A DNA stretch of 64,000 nucleotides. Origin: Turnera subulata (taxonomy: Eukaryota > Streptophyta > Magnoliopsida > Malpighiales > Passifloraceae). The stretch covers positions 1 to 64,000 of the forward strand of contig JAKUCV010001687.1 in NCBI GenBank assembly GCA_028386065.3, given 5' to 3'. The notes beneath the pieces are model-generated. The model did no database searches, was not told the origin of the DNA, and worked only from the letters and a program-made list of their open reading frames with translations. Made by a program: the position numbers and the translations under genes. This document shows positions 11,227 through 23,460 of this stretch, piece after piece (within the stretch, counting starts at the first letter, position 1; each line of letters starts with the position of its first letter).

Positions 11227-11234
11227 TATAAATT
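11227..11234 (+). promoter_or_regulatory. Probable TATA box of threonine deaminase
   Basis: TATAAATT lies 151 bases before the chosen ATG at 11385. That would leave a 5' UTR of about 120 bases, a normal plant spacing. This is inference from position only. Confidence 0.45.
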
Positions 11235-11384
11235 AGGATGCTCAAGTTGAGGGGGAGATGACCAGATCGATCAGCTGGAGGCCTTTGCTTGCAGAACCCG
11301 AGTTTTCCACCACCTCATCCTTGGAACACCCTCTCTTTGTCCAGCAGATTCAAACCAACCAAACCACTGAACAGATAATTAAGT

Positions 11385-13793
11385 ATGGAGTGTGTCAGTG
11401 TGGTGCCATCCTCCCAGAACCCAACACTCTTTCGCCCAAAACCCTCCAAGTTGGCCCCGAGTAGCAGCAGCATGACCGGACGCTGCCGTGTGAAGCAGTT
11501 CATCAGTAGCGCCGGCCTTGCAAAATTAAAAGCAACCACGGAACAGAAGCCGCTAATAATAACAGCAGCAACCACAAAGAGTACTCCAAGAGGCCTCCTA
11601 GCTAATTCCCATCTCGACAGCCCGCTGGAGGCGGTTCCCTCCGTGGTCATAATTAACACGGTGGGCCCAGATTCCCCACAAGTGCACCTTCCCGCTGGCG
11701 ACCCGGTTCGGGCAGTGCCGGCCCCCGTGGTGCGGAGCCAGAGTGATCAAAATGAGGTAGCTGCGACGTGGGGTACAGATGCGATGGGATACCTGACCAA
11801 CATTCTGTCCTCCAAGGTGTATGAGGTGGCCATAGAGAGCCCCTTGCAGTTGGCTCCAAAGCTTACTAAGAGAATCGGGGTCAATGTTTGGCTGAAGCGA
11901 GAGGATTTGCAGCCTGTAAGTGTCATCAGTCCTCACTAGTTATTATTATTATTATTATGTGCATGGCTTGGTTTTCCCGACTTAATTATTATGTATATAT
12001 ATTCATATAATGCTAGAGTTACAAAAAAAAAATTATTAAAAGACTTTTACCGGCATATGCACATTGGTTGATTTAATTATTATTCCACATCATCTTTTCT
12101 TTTATTAGTTATTTCTATAATTAGTGTGTTTTCATTATAAAAATAAAAAATCTTATTACAAAATTTTGACCATCTCTTTCCTTTCCATTTTTTTTTTGCC
12201 CCACCTTCCCTTCCCAATACTTTTTTTTCTCTCCTTTCTCTTTTTGAATCTAAGTTTCGCTTATTTCTTCTCTTAATCAAATGCAAGGGTTTTGTTTTCA
12301 TCATAATATGTTAATATATTATTTTCAAATTTAGATTTTGTATACCTCCTCTCTTGATTCATTACATCAAGAGAATTCAAAGGATGAAAATATTACAAAA
12401 AATAATCTCTAATTCTTAATCATAATCATTTCGGATTGTCTTTTTTTTTTTTAGGATTCTTTCAATTTGTGTTGTATCTTTTTTTTTTTTCAAGTAGTTT
12501 TCTTGTCTTAATTCCTTATCCCTTTTTCTTCTAGACTTGCGGAGTTTCAAATGTATCCTAAGTTAATCAATTAGCTTAAAAAATGGATAAAAAGTGAGAT
12601 AAATTTGGAAGAGGGGTGACAGGAAAAAAGAATAAATAAAAAGAAAATATAGAGAAAATAGAAAAAGGAAGCAGGAAAAATATGGAAAGGTGGGAGATAG
12701 TAAAAGAGTTTTAAAGATTTATATTTGAAAAAAAAAGAGAAAGAAAAGATAAGAGATGGTCAAAATCTTGTGATATAATTTTTTATAATAAAAATTCTAA
12801 TTATAGAAATAATAGATGAAAGAAAGGATGACCTGGAATCTTAATAAAATCAACCAATATGTATATGCCAGTAAAACTCTTTTACTAAAAAAAGTCTTAG
12901 TTAACACTAGCATTATTGTATATATATATGGGTCATTCCATGGTGAGTACGGTACTCACCATAATTATTATTTACTAATTAAATTTTATATAATATTAGT
13001 TTGAAGAATTCAAATAATAATAAATACTTTCCTTAGTTAAGAATATTTTTATTTCCATTTTAATCGAAAACTTAAATTTATAACTTATTTGAAAACTAAT
13101 AAGAGTCTAGGTAGACATATTCATTTTAGGAGGTCGATCTAATTATTATTAATGGGTCAACCCATTAAAATCACAGGTCAACCTAATAGGTCAATACGTT
13201 TAAATTAACAGGTCAGGTCAACCTAACAGTTCAATTAATCAGGTCGACCCCTTTAGTTAATCAGGTCGACCTTTCACAATTAAACAAGTCTATACATATT
13301 AGGTTAATACCTTCAACGGTGACCATAAAAAAAAATAATAGGCCGACCCCTTCAATTAACAGGTCAACCTTATATAGTCCTTTCAACGGTGACCATAAAA
13401 AGAAAATATAATAGGTCGACCCGTTCGTTTAACAGGTCAACCTTAACATCAATATTGATAGGTTAACCTATAAGTTAATGGGTAGACCTTTTATTAAATC
13501 TCCAAAATAAAGCATATATTTATAAAATTGCTAGGTCGACCTATAAAAATTACTAGGTCGACCTCTTATTAAGAAGAGTAACTACTAATATAACAACTAT
13601 CATAATATTTGAGATCTTACCATCTTAGATAAGTTCCTACCTAAAATATTTTTTGTATAAATAAAAAAAATATAAAAATATAAAAAATAATATTATTATA
13701 AAATTATCATATCTAACGGTCATCATTTAACCATTCATATCCAATGTACATAACCGCGATGAGTATGGTACTCATCGAGCACCATAGAAAAAT

Positions 13794-13864
<71 letters not shown>

Positions 13865-15296
13865 TGTACGCTTTGCATGGTTTGGCGGTAGGTCCTGTTA
13901 ATTACTGATCTTTGTTGTTCTACTCTAGGTGTTCTCGTTTAAACTGCGGGGAGCATACAATATGATGGCCAAACTGCCAAAAGAAAAGTTGGAAGTTGGA
14001 GTTATTTGCTCCTCCGCTGGAAACCATGCGCAAGGTGTGGCCTTGGCCGCCAAAAGATTGGGTTGTACTGCCGTGATTGCTATGCCCCTCACAACACCTG
14101 AAATTAAGGTAAACAATTTCTTTAAATTTTCTTTTGGTTTGGATGGTTAAGATAGGCAGCCGCCGTGACTAATTGTTAATCACTACGTCCGTACAGTGGC
14201 AAGCTGCTGAGAGGTTAGGGGCCACGGTTGTTTTGGTTGGTGATTCATACGATGAGGCACAGGCATATGCGAAACAAAGAAGCAAAGAGGAGGGGCGAAC
14301 GTTCATTCCGCCGTTTGATCACCCAGATGTCATTGTAGGTCAGGGAACTGTTGGGATGGAAATTCTTCGGCAAATGCAACAGCAAGCCCCAATTCATGCC
14401 ATCTTCGTTCCGGTTGGCGGTGGCGGACTCATTGCTGGTATTGCTGCTTTTGTGAAGAGAGTTTATCCAGAGGTACATGATACATATAGGGGCTTTGATT
14501 TACAATTTATGCATATATAATGTCATTTCATTTCTTTCCCGCAATGGGACGACGCATGCATGCAGGTAAAGATCATTGGGGTGGAACCCTCCGATGCAAA
14601 TGCCATGGCATTGTCACTGTACTATGGGGAGAGGGTGGTGTTGCAACATGTTGGAGGTTTTGCAGATGGAGTTGCCGTCAAAGAGGTTGGTGAGGAAACG
14701 TTTCGCCTCTGCAAGGAACTAATCGATGGCATTGTTCTTGTAAGCCGTGATGCTATTTGTGCCTCCATAAAGGTAATTATATATACATATATTCTCTCTC
14801 TCCATGAGTATGATTAATGTTCTGATTCTTTGGTAATTAAATGTGTATATATATGACAAAAGATTGGGTTTTTGCTTTCCAATTTGGCTGGATTCTTCTT
14901 GTTTGTTACATCTCCTGCTTGGCTATATATATGCCGACTTAATTATTATCATGTATATTATTATTGTCCTTTTTTGTTGAATTATGTATGTGTATGTATA
15001 TATGCCATAAAACTATTTAGTGGCCGATCTGCAATTTGGCTTAATTATGCTTTTGTGTGTCGCAGGACATGTTTGATGAGACAAGGAGCATCTTGGAGCC
15101 TGCAGGTGCTCTTTCCCTTGCTGGAGCTGAAGCATACTGCAAACATTATGGCATCCGAGGACAAAATGTTGTGGCCATAACCAGTGGAGCCAATATGAAC
15201 TTCGATAAATTAAAGCTCGTCACAGAAATTGCCAATGTTCACCCCTCCAACTCAGAAAATCATGTAATGAATCTCAAACAAGATATCAAAGCATAA
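11385..15296 (+). CDS. Threonine deaminase, catalytic domain only (truncated gene)
   Basis: Five exons: 11385-11915, 13929-14108, 14197-14472, 14566-14772 and 15066-15296. All introns are phase 0 with GT-AG ends, giving 474 residues. The product is the PLP enzyme that converts threonine to 2-oxobutanoate and ammonia, the first committed step of isoleucine synthesis in plastids. Residues 1 to about 60 are Ser/Thr-rich like a transit peptide. The PLP lysine is K182 in [19 protein letters not shown] lies at 205-213, the phosphate-binding GGGG at 311-314 and TSGAN at 437-441. Plant homologues have about 590-610 residues with two ACT-like regulatory subdomains after the catalytic part. Here the frame passes TEIANV, reaches residue 464, enters the Copia LTR at 15263, adds 10 LTR-encoded residues and stops. 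I saw no ACT-like exon downstream. If translated, it should lack isoleucine feedback control; it may equally be a pseudogene or a paralogue. Confidence 0.88.
12930..13795. mobile_element. Mutator-like MITE in intron 1 of threonine deaminase
   Basis: The left end GGGTCATTCCATGGTGAGTA and the reverse complement of the right end (GGATTTTTCTATGGTGCTCG) form imperfect terminal inverted repeats. Each is followed by a palindromic GAGTACxxTACTC motif. Both flanks read TATATATAT, compatible with a 9-bp Mutator target duplication but uninformative next to an AT tract. The interior has no coding potential. It carries a cluster of about 15-18 AGGTCGACC/AGGTCAACC motifs between 13130 and 13565. Confidence 0.6.
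13796..13862. repeat. (AT)n microsatellite in intron 1
   Basis: An uninterrupted TA dinucleotide tract of about 66 bases ends 66 bases before exon 2. It is likely to vary in length between individuals. Confidence 0.97.
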
Positions 15297-15494
15297 AGTC
15301 AACATACAATAGAAAGGAATTTTGGGGAATTTTCTGATGATTTTTATTGTTATAGGGCATGTTCTTATATATAAATTTACAATGATTAATATAGCAAGGA
15401 CAATAACTACCGCCAACTAGGAGATTTGTACAATTAAGCCTGACCCCGTAAATCATGCCACAATTCAAGCTTGATTCCGTAAATCATGCCAACA
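15263..15494 (-). mobile_element. 3' LTR of a truncated Copia element
   Basis: On the minus strand it starts TGTTGGCATGATTTACGG directly after the polypurine tract TTGAGGGGGAG and ends ATTACA. A TATATATAA box lies near 15370. The left end falls inside the last threonine deaminase exon, so this LTR supplies the gene's final ten codons and its stop. The five bases outside it are AATCA. The matching right end is lost, so no target duplication can be confirmed. Confidence 0.75.
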
Positions 15495-15519
15495 CTCCCC
15501 CTCAAGTAGGTGCATTATA

Positions 15520-17335
15520 TAGGGGTGAGCAAAAAATCCGAAAATCCGAAATCCGTACCGAAACCGAATAATCCGTTCCAGAAAAATGATATCCGATCCG
15601 TTCCGAAACCAAATGGAATGGAATGGAATGGATTTTTTTTGTTTGGCGAGAAATGGAACGGAATTGATTTTTAATCCGAAAATCCGTGGATATCCGAAAA
15701 ATCCGTATAAGTAAATTAATATATATTATATATAATAAGAATTGAAGATTAGAATTAGAATATGCACAAAAAATTATGAGATTAGTAAATTTAGTGATAA
15801 AAAATTAAAAATAAATTTAAAATCCATATAAAAAGTCATTTTTTATAAAAAATAATAAAATATTTATCCTTATATTATTATTTCTCAAGTTATAAATAAT
15901 ATTAAATTACATTAGTCACTTACATTATAAGATTTATAAGTTAGAAAAAAAAAGAAATAGAATGGATATGGAACTGATATTTATAACGAAAGGTACATGT
16001 CCCATAAAAAAAAACAATAATTCTATGCGCTATATAAAGTGAGGATTATGAATTGAAATATGTGCGTGCAAATAAATAAGAAATAATCATACATAAATCT
16101 AAAATTTATATAAAGTATAAAAATATTTTGAGAGAAAATCACAAAATATTTATCCTTAAATAATTATCTTTTATCAAAAAAATATTTCACTATTAAAGTG
16201 GGAATGAAATTACTATTTTAGAAAAGGTGCATATCACAAGAAAAAATTGATTAGTCTATGCCTTATGTAAGGTGAAAGTTTTGAATTAAAAATATTCACA
16301 TAAGTTAATAAAAAGATAATTATACCTAAATTTTAATGTTTATAAAATGTATGAAAATATTTTGAGAGAAAAGTATAAGAAACTTATCCTTACATAATTG
16401 CCTTGTTATAAAAAAAATATTATACTAATAAAATAAAATAGAATTAATATTTAAGAAAAATAGATATATGTCCAGTGAAAAATTTGTTTATTGTATGAGT
16501 TGTATAAAGTAAATATTATGAATTACAGATGCTAGTACAAATTAAAAAATTACATTAATCTAAAATTTATATAAAGTGTAATAGTACTTTGAGAAAAAAT
16601 AGTAAAATATTTATCCTACAGTTACCTTGTTACAAAAACTATTACGTTATGTTAATTTTTAAGATAAAACCTATGAAAAAAGTAATAAATAAAAAGACGT
16701 AACACTAATATAAATTTCTGAAAAATCATCTCTCATATTTAATAAAGCAAAAGTTTTGCAAAAAGTGAATGGTAAAATTTAATAAAGGTAAAGAAGTGTG
16801 CAAATAATTTTTTCTCTTTATTTAAAATATGTAAAACGGTTTTTTTTAAATAGGTAAAGTGTAAACGGCAACGCTTTCATATTAGTACATCGGTTCGGTT
16901 TGCACTTTGTTTTTAATTCAGCACCCTTTCCTCTTAAATTTTTTTTGTAGTTGCAATTAATAAAACATATGACAGGAACAATAAGTTATGTAAAATAGAT
17001 TTGACATGTACTAATTACCAAATATTGAATTATTTTCTATTTATATAGTCAATTATGTGTGAATCCTCTTATATTTTTGTACTTGTTTAGTGGTTGAATG
17101 TAGTTCAAATAAGACCCATTCCGGAAATCCGTAAAATCCGCTCCGAAAATCCGAAAATCAATGTATCCGTGGAGATCCGAAAATCCGTAATATCCGCTCC
17201 AAAAAATATGGTATCCGAAAAATGTGGAGTCCGAGGATTAAAATGGAACGGATTTCCGAAAAAAAAGATCCGAAATATTTGGATATCCGATCTGAAATTA
17301 TCAAATGGAACGGATACTGCTCCGTGCTCACCTCT
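15520..17335. mobile_element. Non-autonomous hAT-like element, copy A
   Basis: The ends TAGGGGTGAGC and GCTCACCTCTA form terminal inverted repeats of the plant hAT type. Both subterminal regions (about 200 bases each) are packed with ATCCG/CGGAT and TCCGTTCC/GGAACGGA motifs, as expected of transposase-binding repeats. The 1.4-kb centre is AT-rich with no ORF. It interrupts the Copia fragment between GTAGGTGCAT and GGTGCATAGATG. An AGGTGCAT-like 8-bp target duplication is therefore likely, with a few extra bases at the left junction. It closely matches copy B at 45771-47575 along its whole length. Confidence 0.8.
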
Positions 17336-18489
17336 AGGTGCATAGATGTCTATCATGCCCAACTTGTCAATTGCAGAATGGAATACCTTTCCTGAAACTA
17401 TCTTTGTCAGTATATCTGCTAATTGATCTTCAGACTTTACAAAACAAAAACTTATGATCTTCTCGTCAAGCTTCTCCTTGATAAAGTGACGATCAACTTC
17501 AATATGCTTGGTACGATTATGTTGCTCAAGGGTTGTGTGCAATTTCATAGGTTCGATAATTTCCACCCCTAAATCCTAAAGATACTTTTGATCCATAACA
17601 TTTCACAAACACCTTGCGCCTTGCCTCGAAATTCTGCTTCTGCAATGGATCGTGCTACCACCTTATGTTTATTGCTTCTCCATGTGACTAAATTACCTTC
17701 TACGAAAGTAATGTAGCTTGACGTAGATCTTCTGGTTGTTTGATCACCAGCCCAATCAGAATTTGTATAACCTTTAACTCCTCGATTTCCATTCTTTGAG
17801 AAGAGCAACCCTTTTCCTGGAGAGTTCTTCAAGTATCTCAAAATTCGATACACAACATTCATTTGTTCCTGACTAGGTGTACTCATGAATTGACTCACAA
17901 CACTAACTGCATATGCAATATCTGGTCTTGTGTGTGCCAAATAAGTTAATCTCCCAACTATACGCTAATACCGGCCTTTATTAGTTGGTACTTAGTTTGG
18001 ATAAATCCCAAGCTTGTCACTCATTTCAATAGGTATTTCTGCAGGTTTGCAAGAGAGCATCCCAGTTTCTTTGAGAAGGTCTAACACATACTTCCATTGG
18101 GAGAGATAAATCCCATGTTTGGATCTTGCTATTTCAATTCCTAAAAAATACTTGAGTTGTCCCAAGTCCTTCATTTCAAATTTGGTAGCCAAGTACTCTT
18201 TCAAAGCGGCCATCTCATTTGGATCGTCTCATGTCAAAACCATATCATCAACATATACAATCATCACCTTATCCTCATTTCATTTTATAAATAGAACAGG
18301 ATCTGAATTACTTTGTTTATAACCAAATTCCTTCATAGTGGTTGAGAATCTCCTAAACCAAGCTCGTGGCGACTGCTTTAGTCCGTATAGTGACCTTTTC
18401 AGCTTGCACACTACATTCTTCCTATTTGGATTTTGTTGGACTCCAGGAGGAATGATAGCTTCCTGCAAGTATACAGGGTGTTGTAGCAT
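17336..18489 (-). pseudogene. Copia reverse transcriptase 3' part and RNase H
   Basis: Minus-strand frames give, in order, the RT segment KRSLYGLKQSPRAWF (18489-18280), KFEMKDLGQLKYFLGIEI (18213-17992), and the post-RT/RNase H region beginning MAHTRPDIAYAVSVVSQFMS (17940-17569). The RNase H part contains SDWAGDQTTRRSTSSY and AEAEFRG. The end of RNase H lies at 17566 to about 17340 (RTKHIEVDRHFIKEK, EDQLADILTK). The YVDD region is in frame-shifted sequence near 18250. The upstream half of the element (gag, protease, integrase, 5' LTR) is missing from 18490 on. The hAT-like element separates it from its LTR. Confidence 0.85.
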
Positions 18490-19183
18490 TTAAGGTCATC
18501 TCATAGGGATCTTTGCTAAGTACTACTGACAATGTGATTCGTGATTATCTAGAAATTATGCCTCGAAGAGGAGTCGATTGATGTAAACAGATTGGAAAAG
18601 TAAACAACAAAGAATAATAAACGAGTTAACAATGAATAAAAACACCTAGGACTTTGGGGAATCCCTTGCCAAAACTTCCATGCAGTTACGTGCAACACAA
18701 CCAATCTATGTTCTGTCACTACACAACTTGTCTGTGTAAAATCTGGTATTAAATTTGGAAAATAAACTTCTTTGAAAGAAATAGTAAATTTAAATTAGAT
18801 CAGTGACCTACTCTCGTAGCGTCGTAAAATCCCTTCCTAATTTATTTCCATTATCCATTTGCCAGTGTTAAAATAAATTAAGAGCATTAAGTTGTTCACC
18901 TACTAAATCTCCAATAGAAGGTTCGCCTCCCCCGAGGTCGGTTTCTAAAGCCCAGTCTACGATTTTCTATAGGCAAATGATGTTGTCACTTAACATTTTC
19001 CTATTATAAATTTATGCTAATTGGTGATCAGGCAACTAACATAGTGAAGAGCCCTTAACCGAATCAAAGAAGAATAAATTAAAGCAATAATATTGTATTA
19101 AATATTCATGGAAATTATTAACAAGATTATCCCCTAATCCTAGATAAAGAAAATTAGATAGACATAGAATGAGAAGAAATAAT
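18490..19183. other. Unassigned repeat DNA
   Basis: No gene is seen. Phrases such as GTTCGCCTCCCCCGAGGTCGG and repeated TTAATTAATAAATT tracts recall the untranslated parts of Gypsy elements. The same kind of sequence resumes after the solo LTR at 20189, so the LTR landed inside it. Confidence 0.4.
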
Positions 19184-20188
19184 TGTTGGCCCAGAAAAGA
19201 CTAAGAAGGGGGAGTTGAATTAGCTTTTCCTCTTTTTCGACTTTTCTGAGATTTGGCTCGACACTGAAGCCAAATGTGAAACTGAATGGAACTGCAATAA
19301 TGAAGATAGAAAAGCAAAGGACACAGACAATTTATAGTGGTTCCTCACTTAGGAGTACATCCACTACCTAAAGGTCCCCCCTTTAGGATTTCTAACTATC
19401 CACTAACTTAGCTTTTGCAGGCGAGCCAAATAACCTATGGTATACAAGTTTTTGCAGGCTGAACTTGCCAAACTTAACCCAAAGTTGAACCTAACTTTGT
19501 CTACCCAACAAGATTAATCCCTAATCCTGTTGATTACAACCTTTCACTAATCAAAGCTTCAAGAGTGACTCACTCAAGAAGTTACACAAATTGAGCACAA
19601 AGAATTTCTCTCAAGGTAAGCACTTATAGCAACTTAAAATCTCTTGAATGGCTAGGTTGAGTTGCTGTGAGGCTTCAATCCTCTATTTATAGATTCTAAG
19701 GATGGGGAGGAGTGTCTCTCAACGGCTAGTAGGCTTCCTGGTGGTACACGAGTTGACTTCTTGCTCCATTAATTAAACTGTCCACGTAGATGAGCCAAAT
19801 CTGGATATTTCTTAGGCAGAAATTATCTTTCTCCAAAAAGATTTCCAAAAATAGAAAATATGGACCACCAGATCTTCCAAAGGTGAGAGAGGATGTGAGG
19901 ACCACTTTTCTGATCTTTTTCTCCACAACGCCAACTGCCCAGAAAGCGACCTTTTGGTCGATGCGGTGAAGCCAAATGTTCCTGGTTTTGGTTTCTGCGA
20001 GAAACCAAATTTTTCTGCCAATACTAAAAACACACAAAGCTTACCAAAACGTTTCTTAATCTTCAAAATAATATAATAGTCATTGAATAATCATCAAAAA
20101 TACACTAAACAAGATTAGTTTTAATTAATTACTTTTTTTAGAAATAATCTTAATTAATTACTTAATTAAACTCTTAATCACACTAACA
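19184..20188 (-). mobile_element. Solo Copia LTR with target duplication ATAAT
   Basis: It starts TGTTGGCCCAGAAAAGACTAAG and ends AATCACACTAACA, and is flanked on both sides by ATAAT (19179-19183 and 20189-20193). It resembles the LTRs of the Copia element at 33053-39557 throughout: the GGGAGGTGAATTAGC-like start, the CCACTACCTAAAGG block, and a CTTACCAAAA-like block near the far end. No internal region is present, as expected after recombination between two LTRs. Confidence 0.85.
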
Positions 20189-20743
20189 ATAATTACATAA
20201 AAAGACATCATTTAAATTCTAGGAGGAAAATTAATTACAAAATAAATAAGCCAACCTGAACTGAAGACGAGATCTTCCCAAAATAATTGCCCAACTCAAA
20301 CTAGAAAGCTAATAGTATTTGGTTATAGAGAAAATAAATAGTCCTAAGCTAATGCGTGAGTTTGCCGTAAAGTGAATGTTGTCCCAAGTCTTGAATTGCC
20401 TTAGCTTTTATAGTGCTGTGTGGGAGCCACCTTGTGGTTGGAAATGCATGCCAAGTCAAAGGCAAATGATTGGCCAGGCACTCATCTCGCGCGCAGCAGC
20501 AGACCATGGCGCATGAATTGGTCTTCTTGACCAATTGGTTGCATGCTAAAAATAGTCCACGTAATGCATGCTAAAAATAGCATTTGGCCAATTTGTTTCT
20601 TTAGGTTGCAAAGATGGAGAAGCCACGTGTGGGAGCTCACAACAAACATGCCAAAAGAAAATGGCCAAGTCCACTTGCACTTGGTAGGTGGCGCATTTCA
20701 TGATCTTCCTTTGACCACTTTCTCCTTTTGGTTGCTTTGCACG
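20189..20743. other. Unassigned repeat DNA left of the Pack-MULE
   Basis: No gene is seen. It contains a short duplication of GCATGCTAAAAATAG (about 20542 and 20566). It looks like the continuation of the element interrupted at 19184. Confidence 0.4.
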
Positions 20744-22266
20744 TAGGATAATTGCACCGAGTCTTATAACTTTTCTCTAAAATTCATTTAACTCCTAAAA
20801 GCGAAAAACGACTCATTCGAGTCTTATTACGTTTTAAAATGACACTAATCGAGTTCCTGTTCAAATTTTTGTCCTGGCAGTTAACTGATTACGTGGAAAA
20901 CCAAAGAAATGAAATTAAAAAACAAAAAAAACAAAATTCGAAAATTGAAATTAACAATTAATAAATAATAATTAATGACAATTAAATTAAGTTAACAAAA
21001 TAAAATAAGCAATTAATAACAATTAATATCACAATTAGGATTAGATTAATTTAACAAAATAAAACCAGCCAAATTTTTTTCCCATACCCACCTTCTTTCT
21101 TTCTCCCCAAATCGCGCCCCTACACCGTCCGCCGCCTTGCCCTTTCATACCAAATCGCCGCTGCCGAGAGGGAGAGGGAGAAAGGGAGAGATCAAACCCT
21201 CATCAACAGAGATCAAACCTTCATCTTTTTCCTTTTTTCCTTTTTTTGTTTCTTCTTCCCCCACTTCTTCACCTCTACTGGGTGGCCGTGGTTCGCGGTA
21301 CCTCGACTCCGGCGAACGGCACTCTTCTCCAGTGCTACCTGCAATTGTGGTTCGCTTCATGGCGGTCGGCAAGGCGCGGGAGAGGTGCTCTCAACCACTC
21401 CACCATCTCCTGTGGTCAGTAACGACGGGGCTTGAGGCGGCTCTTGAAGATCCATCTCGAGCTCACTCCTTCTGCGACGATGCACGGCAGTGACGGCGAC
21501 ATCCGGGGCTTGTTAGAAACTGCTCCTCCATTCTAGCGACAACACGACAGGAGTCACCTCTCCGGTGACCTACTGGCAGAAACACATGGTGGGGCTCCTG
21601 TTCCGTCAGCAGCAGCACTCAGGTACGGCTGGGTCTTGTCAGATCTCGGCGGCGTCGGCGCTCCTTTTTTCAGGTAGTGCCTCCCGACCTCTCTCCTTCC
21701 TCTGCAACTCGTGCAGCCCGTCGGGGGTAAGTGTTGCTGCCAATTTCGTCTTGCTCTCTGTGATTGTTTGGGGCTCGTGCTAATTGACTTCCCGTTGTGT
21801 GTTTTTGATTTTGGGATATGACGGCGGTGTTATCCCCTTCTTCATCGTCCCTTTCTTTCGGTTGTGTGTTTTTGATTTTGGGATATGAAATTTGGGGAAT
21901 GAATGAAGCTATTGATTAATTGACGATTTTTTAAAAAGATTTTTGCTTTTTTTGCCATTTGGGGAAGGTTCAGTTTAGGTTAGATATGGTTTATTATTTT
22001 CGTTTTTAAGTAAAAAATAGATTAAGGATTTGTTATTTAAGTTTTTGATGTGTGGCCTATGTGGCATATTATCTCCGTCAGCAATGATGTGGATTTGATG
22101 TGGACCAAGGAAAGTCAAAGATAACTGAAGAAATTAACAGAAATTTGGACGGGGACTCGATTGGTGTCATTTTAAAACATAGTAGGACTCGAATGAATTG
22201 TTTTTCGCTTTAAGGACTCAAATGAATTTTGGAAAAAAGTTATAGGACTCGCGGTGCAATTATTCC
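20744..22266 (+). mobile_element. Pack-MULE-like Mutator element carrying a captured gene fragment
   Basis: Long terminal inverted repeats of about 130 bases run from 20746 (GGATAATTGCACCG) and, on the other strand, from 22266 (GGAATAATTGCACCG). They share the AAAGCGAAAAAC and TTTTAAAATGACAC blocks. The flanks CTTTGCACG (20735-20743) and CTTTGCATG (22267-22275) form a 9-bp target duplication with one mismatch, the Mutator size. The interior at 21060-21790 is GC-rich and unlike its surroundings. It has open plus-strand frames (21137-21493 and 21565-21783) and a GTAAGT donor-like site at 21728, as if the 5' exon and first intron start of a host gene had been captured. There is no transposase. 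The donor gene is not recognised. Confidence 0.7.
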
Positions 22267-23460
22267 CTTTGCATGCCCACATAGAGGGTGATGTGAGGGA
22301 ACCGCTTGGAATGGTTTGCAATTGATATTGTGGGCCTGGCTTTTTATGAATTATTCTCTTGAATTTTTCTGGAATTAATTAATTAATTTCTGATGGCATC
22401 TACATCGGCATGACAAATCTGCACAAGCAGGTCATGTAGGAGCGATCCGCAAGCAACTTGTGCCGGAACTACAAGACATGTCCAATTTTCATTAATCATT
22501 CTCCAATGGACCCTGATTCTCTTAAATTCTTGCAGAAAGGGCATCAAATCTAGGACGAGGGATTTATTTCAAATAAACAAAGGAAATGCTAGAGAAATAA
22601 ATAAATAACTAAAAATAACAATAAGAAGTCACAATTTATACCCTAAAACGAGTGCCAAATATGCACTCATCAACACCCCAAACTTAACATTTTGCTTGTC
22701 CCCAAGCAAATAACGTGAAAACAAGGGTAAAAAGATCTCACTCACCGGGACTGACGGGATCCGAAAATTCAAATTCGCAAAAGACTCTTCGAACGCTCCA
22801 AGAGATCAAGATTTCCAACCTGCAAAGAGTCTCAAAAAGAAAAACTCACAACAAACCAGATACTACCTTATTTGGTGTCAACATCAATGGTCAAAGTCTC
22901 CCCCTTCCTCTTATTTCGCCGAAAAAAGGTTAATGTTGGCATTTTTTTTTTGTTTTGAAGAAAAACTAGTCAAATATGCAGGCTCTTTCTCCAATCTTCG
23001 CTAATGACAAGGACGAAAATAAAAAAGGATCAAAAGGACTTTTATTTAGGTTGAAATGGGGCTTGGGTTAGGTTTAGCAAAGAAAGGAAAAAGGGAAAAA
23101 CAAAGTTGCAATTGGTTGAAAAGGGAATCTTACCGTGATACTAGCCAAGTCATGCATCTTCTGAGTGATTCTTAAATTGAGTGCGAATGGAGATTTTTCT
23201 TGTTTCCTTCTTTTTTTTGAAAGAGAAAATGTTTCTCTCATTTGCCCCCTTCTTTTCTCCTCTTTTATTTTTTCTTCTTCTTTTCTTTTTTTTATATTTG
23301 GAGGACGGGGGAAAAATAAATGGTACTCTCCAATACTAACACAATCTGCTTGTGTTGTGTCTGTGTGAACCATTTTTCTTGGTGTTCTAGCAATTGTATA
23401 AGTTACCAGGTATCATTCTTTTGGAGTGCCTAAGTTTGAATATTTCAGAACTACACTCGG
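22267..23460 (-). mobile_element. Athila-like Gypsy fragment
   Basis: At 22650-22710 the minus strand reads GCTTGGGGACAAGCAAAATG followed by TTAAGTTTGGGGTGTTGATGAGTGC-like sequence. This is a familiar part of Athila-type 5' regions. The rest (22715-23400) is purine/pyrimidine-biased, with CTTCTTTT-rich runs at 23200-23290, and has no convincing ORF. Boundaries are not determined. Confidence 0.5.

Noticed and set aside
11258..11464. Upstream ATG frame (68 codons) as the start of threonine deaminase
   Set aside because: It is in a different frame from the catalytic exons and ends at 11464. The ATG at 11385 continues directly into KREDLQP and splices in frame to the PLP-lysine exon.
13796..13862. 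(AT)n tract as a TATA promoter
   Set aside because: It is a simple dinucleotide microsatellite in an intron just before exon 2, with no sign of a transcription start.
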